This document shows, in pieces, positions 27,638 through 35,800 of a stretch of 64,000 nt of DNA. A model generated the notes under the pieces. It made no database searches, was not told where the DNA came from, and saw only the letters and a list, made by a program, of their open reading frames with translations. Position 1 is the first letter of the stretch, and every line of letters begins with the position of its first letter. The stretch is from positions 1,116,001 to 1,180,000 of the forward strand of contig NZ_CP095482.1 in assembly GCF_023028225.1 (NCBI RefSeq). Direction: 5' to 3'. Position numbers and translations under genes: made by a program. The DNA comes from Halorientalis litorea (GTDB taxonomy: Archaea; Halobacteriota; Halobacteria; Halobacteriales; Haloarculaceae).

Positions 27638-27651
27638 ACGATTATTAAAGG
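27638..27651 (-). promoter_or_regulatory. TATA box of aceB
   Basis: On the minus strand CCTTTAATAATCG lies about 30 nt upstream of the aceB ATG, predicting a leader of only a few nucleotides. Confidence 0.55.
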
Positions 27652-27778
27652 TGGTAGAATCGAGTCGACAGACAGCGTCGGCCGCGTTTACACAGCCACG
27701 GCTCGGCGGCGACACGAAAGAAAAATCGAACTCAGAGACGCGGTCCGGCGTCGGAAGACGCCGACTGCGGTGGGCCGA

Positions 27779-28846
27779 TCAGTCGTCGTTGTCCGACTTG
27801 ATGACCGTCTCGCCTTCCTCGGAGAAGCCGGCCGACTCTTCCTGGCGCTGCTGGGCCTCGGGGTCGAATTCGGCTTCGATCTCTTGGAACCGCGGGACGA
27901 ACGAGAGCTCGTGGTGGCTCTCGGTCTCGTGACCCAGGTAGCGGTCTTCGAGGTCCCACTGCGCCTGCTCGTCGTTCTCCGCGATGTTCTTCATGTCCTC
28001 GTAGACGGCGTGGGCACCCGAGTGCAGGGCGTACAGCGTGATGAACTGGTACTTGTAGCCCAGGTCGCCGAGTTCCTGGAACGTGAGCGGGTCCTCTTCC
28101 TCGGACCACGCGAAGGAACTGGAGTAGTTGAACGCGAGGTCGATTTCGGGGTGGGTCTCGTGAAGCGTCTCGGCGTAGTTGACGGCGTCCTCGCGGGACG
28201 GGTCGGGCATCTCGGGCCAGACCAGGTCGACGCCGGCGTCCGCGTAGATGCGGCCGCGTTCGAGGTGTTCCTCCCAGTCGCCGTTGGCCGAGCCGTAGGC
28301 GTCGGTCCGGGCGATGATGACGGTGTCCTCGTCCTGCTTGGCGTCGACGGCCGCGCTGAAGCGGGCCTCTGCCTCCTCGCGGGAGACGATCTTCTTGCCG
28401 GCGATGTGACCACAGCGCTTGGGCGACGTCTGGTCCTCGATGTGGACCGCGGCGACGCCAGCCTTCTCGTACTCGCGGACGGCACGGCGGACGTTGTGGA
28501 CGCCACCGTAGCCGGTGTCACAGTCGGCGATGACCGGCAGTTCGGTCGCTTCGACGATGCGCTTTGCGTTCTCGACCATCTCGGTCATCGTGACCATCTC
28601 GAGGTCCGGGAAGCCGAACTGGCCCAGCACCGTCGAGTACCCCGACATGTACGCGGCGTCGAGACCCGCCATCTCGGCGAGACGGGCGTCGAGCGCGTGG
28701 TAGAGACCGGGTGCGAACACGAAGTCCTGCGTGTTCAGCATCTCGCGCAGTTCGCGCGCTTTCTTGTTGTCGACATCGCGAATCATCGTGTCTGTACTCC
28801 GAACGTTGCTCGCAACAGGGTCTTCCCCGTCTGAGTCGTGTCCCAT
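27779..28846 (-). CDS. aceA: Isocitrate lyase
   Basis: A 355-residue enzyme cleaving isocitrate into succinate and glyoxylate, the first step of the glyoxylate bypass used for growth on acetate or fatty acids. The catalytic loop [12 protein letters not shown] holds Cys145; the metal-binding DTGYGG motif is at residue ~110 and IARTDAYG at ~190. Length is normal for the shorter archaeal form. It is immediately upstream of aceB on the same strand, giving a complete shunt. A weak TATA-like GATAAACC lies at about 28878-28886. Confidence 0.95.
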   Translation of the reverse strand: MGHDSDGEDPVASNVRSTDTMIRDVDNKKARELREMLNTQDFVFAPGLYHALDARLAEMAGLDAAYMSGYSTVLGQFGFPDLEMVTMTEMVENAKRIVEATELPVIADCDTGYGGVHNVRRAVREYEKAGVAAVHIEDQTSPKRCGHIAGKKIVSREEAEARFSAAVDAKQDEDTVIIARTDAYGSANGDWEEHLERGRIYADAGVDLVWPEMPDPSREDAVNYAETLHETHPEIDLAFNYSSSFAWSEEEDPLTFQELGDLGYKYQFITLYALHSGAHAVYEDMKNIAENDEQAQWDLEDRYLGHETESHHELSFVPRFQEIEAEFDPEAQQRQEESAGFSEEGETVIKSDNDD

Positions 28847-28880
28847 GGTTAATGCGTATAGATTCTGCTCAAGGGGCGGT

Positions 28881-29135
28881 TTATCTCTGTCGAAACGGCC
28901 GCGCCAACGCGTGGTAACGTCTCACGCGGGCGTTCCACGTTCCGCCGCCACGTCGATGGACCCCGGATGCCCAACCGGAACCGGACGGACGCCGAGGCGG
29001 TCGCTTTCGACCCGGTATCCGACCGGAAGCCTCGTCGTCCAACGGTGGCACGTCCGCCACCTCGTGTGGTACCGTGTAGCATCTGAGTCCGTCCGTAGGC
29101 CGCGGTTTCTGTTCGTACGCATTCGCCACCACCAT
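28881..29135 (-). CDS. Possible small leaderless ORF of unknown function
   Basis: An 84-codon ORF beginning [18 protein letters not shown] minus-strand TATA-like TTATAAAC at 29158-29165 sits almost exactly 26 nt before its ATG, as expected for a leaderless haloarchaeal gene. Against it: third-position G+C is lower than in neighbours and the second half is Arg/Gly-rich and not protein-like. An overlapping frame starts 4 nt earlier. Confidence 0.22.
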   Translation of the reverse strand: MVVANAYEQKPRPTDGLRCYTVPHEVADVPPLDDEASGRIPGRKRPPRRPSGSGWASGVHRRGGGTWNARVRRYHALARPFRQR

Positions 29136-29320
29136 ACATCAGCAGAAAAATGTTATGGTTTATAATGTTAATACTCATTAATGCGCTTGCGGACTCTAGA
29201 GCGGGCTTACGAGTATAAGGGAGAGAGGTTGTCTAGCACGGAGCGACCGGCGTGGGACGGAGCAGGCGACCAGTAACGACCGGACGGTGCAACCGCTGGC
29301 AGGGAAGAAAGCAAAGAGGT

Positions 29321-29345
29321 GGGGTGGGGGGTGGGGGAAAGGGGG
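29321..29345 (+). repeat. G-quadruplex-forming tract
   Basis: Four runs of 4-6 guanines (29321-29324, 29326-29331, 29333-29337, 29341-29345) are separated by loops of 1, 1 and 3 nt. This is a textbook intramolecular G4 pattern, here in a non-coding stretch. Confidence 0.8.
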
Positions 29346-29628
29346 TGGCACCATAACGGTGCCTACGCTCGGCTAACGTTGGCATGGATAAATAGTTTGT
29401 GTTCGTATCGGTTCGTCCACCGACAGGAGCGGTGGTCCGGAGCGAACAGATGTGCTTTGAGCAGGTACTCGCGTGCGAGGGTGACGGTGCCGACGTGTAG
29501 CCATCCGGCTGCCGAGGTATCAGTGACCCAGTCGCTATCCGAGTTGTCGAAACCCATCGATGGGTTCGTCCCGGCAGCGGACCGCGCTCGGTACTATCCG
29601 AGCGGTCGTCCCGTATCCATCACTGTAG

Positions 29629-29724
29629 TCAGAATAGTCCAGCGAGTAACAAAAACGAAGACAGGAGGACGACGAGAACGTACAACCAGAGAGCGACGTG
29701 GTGCAACGCCGAGACACGTCTCAT
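29629..29724 (-). CDS. Possible 31-residue single-helix membrane peptide
   Basis: Starts MRRVSALHHVALW and continues into one hydrophobic helix ending LLLAGLF: a positively charged N terminus plus one transmembrane segment. No clear promoter or RBS is seen and no homologue is recalled, so it may be chance. Confidence 0.25.
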   Translation of the reverse strand: MRRVSALHHVALWLYVLVVLLSSFLLLAGLF

Positions 29725-30101
29725 ACGGTGTGACTCCACGTACCCGTCCGGGTCGGATTCCCGCTGTCCCTGCCGGAGAGACCCGCGGTAAACTGGCGCG
29801 TTATCACTTCCCGCTCCGAGCTCATCGCTCCGTTCTCCGGGTTCGCACTTTGTCTCCAGTGGACGTAGTTGCGCATGCGTACTACAATTAGCACTCGTTC
29901 CATCAAGACGCTCATTGGTGTGTACATCGTCGAGCAGAAGCGCGTGCCGATGTACAACGGTGTCCCGACACCGGTGGCCATCCGGCAGGTAGGCCCTACC
30001 TAGAAGACGCATAGTTTCGACGAGTGGGGGTGGTGCTACACGCCGACGGAGAGCCGTACCGGGGATGATATGCCAACTGCCGGACGGGACCGTATCGGTG
30101 C

Positions 30102-32816
30102 CTACAAGAACAGTCCTTCGAGGAGTTTGCGTTCCGCGGCGCGTAAGTGCTGGCTGAACGTCGACTGTGCGATTCCGAGTTCGGCGGCGACGCTGTCCGC
30201 GTCCGTGCTTCGCGGCTGGTCGAAGTAGCCCGCGTGAAACGCCATCTGGAGAGTTTCACGCTGCCGGTCGGTCAGTCGTGCGTCGGTAGTTCCGACGGCC
30301 CGCTGATTCGGTTGCTGGTCGCTAGCGTCGTCGTACTTGCCCACCAGTTCGATGTCGCCGAGGGCATCCGTGACAGCGTCGGCGTACTCCCGGACCACGG
30401 TGTCAGAGGGTAACCGCACAGTCGCGGTGAAACTCTCCGAGTCGGACCGGGCCGTTACCTGCTCGAGTGTCCCGCCGTGTCTGACCATCTGCCGGAGCGG
30501 CGACGCTGTCTCCAGTGTTACGACACACGTCAGTCCGTCCGTATCGTCACGGAGCGTAGATACACTCGGTCTGTTCTTGACTTGTCGCGTTATTCGGTCG
30601 CGGTCGTGGCTGGCATCGAGTTCGACCCGCGTGAAAACTGCACACGTGCCGTCGCCCCAGCGTGAGACATCCGTCACCCTGAGCGGGGCGTCGATGTCCG
30701 TCGTCAGGCGAGACAACGGTGAGTCTGCATCGATGCGGAAGGTGAGGGTCGTCGCACCGCCCGACAGGAGTGCGTTCCGCTGTCGAATCGCACCGATAGC
30801 GTGCCCGATAGTCACGCCGAGTTCCGCGAGTGCGTCGACTGCATCGTCGGAGAGCCCACCCGGACGGTCGAGGTGTACCTCTATCGCACCGAAGATTGTG
30901 CCGTCCTGAACGACCGGAACTGCCACGATAGTGTTGGTCCCCTGTTCGAGCGCTCGGTCGCGCCACCACACGCCGGAATCGACTGTCACGAGGTCTGTCA
31001 CGGACACGGTCGACCGCGCATCGTACGCTTCTCTCGCCGGAAGCGTCGGCGTCGTTTCGACGCGTCGAGAGCTTTCGGTCTCCGAACTCGATTGTTTTAT
31101 TCGTGATAGGTACTCGTCGAGGCTGCCGGCGGAGGCCCGACAGACGGTCCGAGTACTCGGTACGTCGACGCTTGCGACCCACGCACCTGTTACTGGGCCG
31201 GTACGAAGCAGACGGCGGCAGACTGCCGTTTCGATTTCCCCGCGGGTGTCCGCGCTCGTCACGGCCACGTTGAGGGAGCGGATGAGCCGGTTGATCCGGT
31301 CGAGCCGCAACAGCCGCTCGTTCTGCCGTTCCAGTTGTCGGTCGCGGTCTTTGAGGTGTCGAGTGCGGGCCACCTGCTCGAGTGCCTGTCGCGTACTCGC
31401 GGCCCACGTCTGTGCGAGGCTCTGCTTGGTGGCCGGGAGTGGTTCCCCGTCTGTCGTCGCCGCGAGGAACACGCCTCGGTGGCCGAGCGGGCAAATCAAC
31501 CAGTCGTCGAACGCCTCGTCGAGCCACTCCTCAGACGTGCCGTCCCCTCGGTAGCTGTCGGCCGTCAAGCGTCCCGTCCGGTCGGCGAACGCCGTCCAGA
31601 CTGGGCCCGAACCGCCGGAGCGTGTCGGGAGGTCCGGGTCTGTGTCGGGAGCTGTCGTCTCGCTTGCCATCGGTACGAGGTCGCCGGTACCCGTGTCCCT
31701 GACAAACACTGCCGCGTACGGCAAGTCCAGTTCGTCTGTCGCGGTCGTGACTGCGTGTGTCGTGACAGCCTCGTCCGTCTCGGCGGTCAGTAGCTCTCGC
31801 GTCGCGTGGTGGAGCACTTGGAGGTACTGTTCGCGTCTGTACCGGCCCGTCACGTCGTGGTAGTGTTCGATCCGTCCGCCAGCGTACAGTCCAGTCTCGA
31901 CTGGCGCGCTCCAGTATTCGAGCCACCGCTCGGCCCGTGTTCCGTCTTCGGGAACGTGGACGGTTGCGTCGATTTCGCTCCGCCGATTCGCAAGTCCCTC
32001 TCGTATCAGCGACACGAGCGACGCGTCCTCGGCTTCGATACTACCGAACTGTTCCGCCGCGACTGCCGCGTACTCGCGTCCACGAGCGTCCGCCCGGTCG
32101 AGTCCGAGTAACGTCTCCGTCGCCGTGTTCGCGAACACGACCGACCCGTCGGCGTCGATAACGACTGTCGCCTCCTTCGCACTGTCGAGTACGTCCGCTG
32201 TGAGTGATTCGTATCGTCGCTCGCTGGCCCGTTCAGCCGCCGTCCGCTGCAGACGCTCGACCGCAACGCGGAAATCATCGTCCGGGAGGCCAGTCAGCAG
32301 TTCCTCGACAGCCGTCTGTTTGGCTTCGAGCCGAGCGGTGAGCGAGTGGTACTCCTCGCTCGTTTCGAGTTCCGTCGTACTCTTGACCGCTTCGAGTGTG
32401 TCCTGTCGCTCGATCAGTGAGAACAGTTCCTGAACCTTCTCGTCGTAGTCTGCGCGGGTCAACATCCGGTCGACCGTCTCGTGTAACACGTCGGCGTCGA
32501 CCGGCTTCTCCAAGTACGCGTCGAACCCCATCTGGACGATGTCGAGGCCGGGCGTAACCGCAGAAACCATCACCACCCGTGGGTCGACCGACGCGTCCCT
32601 GACCGCCTCGAGGACCTCACTCCCGGAGAGTCCGGGCATCATCCGGTCTAGCAACACGACGTCGACCGTCTCGTCCAGTCGTTCGAGGGCTTGGCTCCCG
32701 TCGTACGCTATTTCGACCACGTACGATTCTTCGAGCCACTCTGCGTACAGGTCGGCCAGGTTCCGGTCGTCCTCGACGACGAGTATCGAAGGCGAATCCA
32801 GCTGCGTTGCACCCAT
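30102..32816 (-). CDS. Response regulator with REC-HalX-PAS-GAF-GAF and Bat-type HTH output
   Basis: A 904-residue transcription regulator. Order: receiver domain (~8-125; phospho-acceptor Asp57 in VVLLDRMMPG, Lys104 in YLEKPVDADV), HalX helical domain (~125-195), PAS (~210-325), two GAF regions (~330-480 and ~510-670), the Bat-associated domain (~680-840) and a C-terminal HTH_10 (LTDRQRETLQMAFHAGYFDQ...QSTFSQHLRAAERKLLEG). The central and C-terminal parts match the bacterio-opsin activator Bat, here preceded by a receiver, so output should be phosphorylation-controlled. It starts 1 bp after the stop of the giant kinase gene, its evident partner. Confidence 0.88.
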   Translation of the reverse strand: MGATQLDSPSILVVEDDRNLADLYAEWLEESYVVEIAYDGSQALERLDETVDVVLLDRMMPGLSGSEVLEAVRDASVDPRVVMVSAVTPGLDIVQMGFDAYLEKPVDADVLHETVDRMLTRADYDEKVQELFSLIERQDTLEAVKSTTELETSEEYHSLTARLEAKQTAVEELLTGLPDDDFRVAVERLQRTAAERASERRYESLTADVLDSAKEATVVIDADGSVVFANTATETLLGLDRADARGREYAAVAAEQFGSIEAEDASLVSLIREGLANRRSEIDATVHVPEDGTRAERWLEYWSAPVETGLYAGGRIEHYHDVTGRYRREQYLQVLHHATRELLTAETDEAVTTHAVTTATDELDLPYAAVFVRDTGTGDLVPMASETTAPDTDPDLPTRSGGSGPVWTAFADRTGRLTADSYRGDGTSEEWLDEAFDDWLICPLGHRGVFLAATTDGEPLPATKQSLAQTWAASTRQALEQVARTRHLKDRDRQLERQNERLLRLDRINRLIRSLNVAVTSADTRGEIETAVCRRLLRTGPVTGAWVASVDVPSTRTVCRASAGSLDEYLSRIKQSSSETESSRRVETTPTLPAREAYDARSTVSVTDLVTVDSGVWWRDRALEQGTNTIVAVPVVQDGTIFGAIEVHLDRPGGLSDDAVDALAELGVTIGHAIGAIRQRNALLSGGATTLTFRIDADSPLSRLTTDIDAPLRVTDVSRWGDGTCAVFTRVELDASHDRDRITRQVKNRPSVSTLRDDTDGLTCVVTLETASPLRQMVRHGGTLEQVTARSDSESFTATVRLPSDTVVREYADAVTDALGDIELVGKYDDASDQQPNQRAVGTTDARLTDRQRETLQMAFHAGYFDQPRSTDADSVAAELGIAQSTFSQHLRAAERKLLEGLFL

Positions 32817-32817
32817 A

Positions 32818-35800
32818 CTACCGTCCCGGTACCCCCTTATCCGAGCGTGCCGTTTCGGTCGGCAGACGCACGCACACCTCGGTCCCGTCCGGTCCGGTGT
32901 CGACCGATACGTCGCCGCCGGCCTGTCTCACGATTGTCCGGGCCATCCACAGGCCCAACCCCTGTCCGTGCCGGAGTGACGTCTCTTCACCCTTCTCGAG
33001 TACCTCGGCTTCCATCTCCGGCATCCCCGGACCGTCGTCGCTCACGCTGAGCTCGACCCACCCACCCTCCGGCGCGGCGAGTTCGATCTCAACTGTCGAG
33101 TGGTTCGACGCATCTATCCCGTTCTCGACCAGCTCACGGACCGCCTCGAAGGTCTCTACCGGAACTTGGGCCGACTCGCCATCCGGCACGTCGGTCACAA
33201 CCGTCGCATCGGGGTACGTGTCTTTGACCGAGTGTTCCACGTCCAGTAGCAGTGATTCGTACCCCGTCGTCGCCTGCTGTTTCTCCTGTTTCCCGAGTAC
33301 CTGCCGTATTTCCGATATCTTGTTGCTCATCGCGTCCCACTTGTCGAGCACCGTCTCTATCGTCTCGAACTGCTCGGCCCGGGCGTCCGCGTCCGCCGTC
33401 TCGGACATGAGCTGTGTCCAGCCGCGAATCTTGGTCAGGTCGTTTCGCATATTGTGCCGTAGTACCCGCTGCATGACCTCTAGATGCTGTCTGTACTGCT
33501 GTCGCGCGGTGACGTCACGACCCTCTGTGACGAGGAGGGAGACGGTGCCGTCCTCGTCGGTCACGGGTTTTATCGAGAAGTCTATCGTCGCGAGGCCGTT
33601 GGCACCGCGTGCCTCTGTCTCGTACCGGACGAACTCGCCGTTCGCAGCCCGGGCGATGGCGTCTCGGACGCCGTTTCTGGCCGTCTCGGAGTGTCCCCAC
33701 CACGGAGCCTCCGGGAGCGGCTTCCCAATGATACTGTCGCGTTCGACGCCTGCGAACTCGAGGGTCGCGTCGTTAGCTTCGGCGAGTGTGCCATCCGGTT
33801 TCAAGAGGCCCGTGAACTGGAACGTCTGGTTGAAGATGCTCTCGAACCGCCGGGCGCGCTCCGTGCGTTCGGTCACGTTCCGGAGGTAGACGAGTATCCC
33901 GTCGATAGCCTCGTCGTCGAGCATGTTTCGATAGTGGCCTTCGACGTTGAACCACCCGCCGTCCGGGGACGCGAGACGGCATTCGGCAGTGACGTCTTTC
34001 GCGCCATCGACACAGTCGTAGAACATCTTCAGTGCGTGTTCTCGCCCGTCCGGGTGGAGGTAGTCGAAGAGGTTCTCGCCGACGAGGTCGTCGGGGTCGT
34101 AGTCAAAGACCCGTTCGGCCGAGCCACTGGCGTACGCGACAGTGCCGTCCGCTTCGAGGATGGTCACTACGTCGTCGGACTCCTCGACGAACCGCTCGGT
34201 TCGGCGTCGCTGTCGGCGTCGGTCTGTCATGTCGCGGACAATCATCGCGTACCCACGGAACTCGCCGTCGTCGGCTTCGAGCGGCGCGAACTGAGTGTCA
34301 CCGTAGAACGTCGTCCCGTCCACACGAGCGCACTGCCCCTCGTGGGCACTCTCGCCGGCGATACGCGCCTGCTGGAGCAACCGTTCCGGCAGTCCCGACT
34401 CCCGGTCACTGTCGGGGTACAGTTCGGCCATCGCCATCCCGACGGCCGCCTCGGCGTCGTAACCGAACGTGTTCTCGGCACTGTCGTCCCACGTCTGGAT
34501 GGTCCCGTCCTCGCCGATGGCGAGAAACACGTACTCGTCGACACTTTCTGTCAGCAGACGGAACCGCTCGCGCTCGGCTCTCAGTTCCCGCTCGCGTCGT
34601 ACCTCCTCTGTCACGTCCTGTGCCAGCAGCAATCCGTGGGTCTCGGTCGACTGGCCGTCACTGTAGTCGACCGGAACGATCTGAATCCGGACTGTCCGGT
34701 CGTCGAGTTGGACCCGGCGGTCCGTGCGCTCGCCATCGAGGGCTGCTCGGGAGCGTGCCACGAGCTCGTCTCGGGCGTCGACATCGGGGAAGACCGTCCC
34801 CACAGCCATCCCGGAAATGTCCGACGCGTCGCGGTCGAACGCCGACAGGAGTTCGCCTGCGGCCAAGTCGTATTCGAGGTCCGTGTCGAACGTGAGAACG
34901 GCACCGTTCGGGATGTTCTCTGCGAGGCGCCGGTAGCGTCGTTCGTTTCGCTCGCGCTGTCGTTCCGCGTTCTTCCGGTCGGTGATATCCATCCCGGTGG
35001 CGAGGACCCGAGTCAAGTTCCCCTCGTCGTCGTACGTCGGGACGGCTCGCGTCCCGAGCCAGCGAACGGTGCCGTCGCCGTCGGTCGTCCGGAACTCATC
35101 GACCCACGACTCGCCGGTCTCGGTTATCCGCTCTAAGTTCTCCCGGACCCGGGCCCGGTCGTCCGGGTGGACCGTCTCTACGAATCCCTCGACGGATTCG
35201 ACATCCCGGCCGACGATGTCGACGAGTGTCTCGTTCCACGTTACTGTGTCCGTCTCCACGTCCCACTCTGCGAGGCCGGTGTTCGTCCCCGAGAGCGTCA
35301 GTTCGAGTCGTTGGCGCTGTTCTCGCAGGTCGTCGTGGGTCTCTCGTCGGTCCATCTCGTAGCCGATCCACTGTCCGACCAGACTGATGAACGACCGCTC
35401 GAACTCGTCGAAGGGGTCCGCACGGGGTTCGGTCGCGGCGAAGCACAGTGTCCCGTACAGGTCGCCACTGGCGGCGACATCAGCCCCGAGGTACGTCTCT
35501 AGCTCGAACGTCTCGTAGGCTGGGTCGTCCGCCCAACCGTCCTCGGTGGCGTGTATGAGTGCCATGGGCTCGTCTCGCTCTATCGTCTCTCGGCAGTACG
35601 ACTGTGAGAGCGGGACCGATTCGTCCGGCTGGAGGCGGTCGTGTGACCCGAAGCTGTCGACGATGGTCTGTGTGCCGGCCGCCGGTTCGGCGTCCGTCTC
35701 GATACGCGTCAAGAAGCCGTAGGGGAGGTCGAGATGGTCACTGACGGCGTCCAGAAGCATCGAAATCTTTTCCTCGAACGCCGTCTCGGGGTCGGTCGTG

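Larger units (their letters stand above)
28847..30101. other. 1.25-kb gene-poor region
   Basis: No convincing protein gene is seen. The open frames on either strand lack family similarity and show weak codon bias. Contents noted separately: a possible short leaderless ORF (28881-29135, minus), a G-rich tract (29321-29345) and a 31-codon hydrophobic ORF (29629-29724, minus). AT-rich DNA at 29140-29220 contains TATA-like elements on both strands. Confidence 0.5.

Noticed and set aside
29319-29891. 190-codon plus-strand ORF in the gene-poor gap
   Set aside because: Poor codon bias, Arg/Ser-rich translation, and its beginning is the G-quadruplex tract; no protein-like features.
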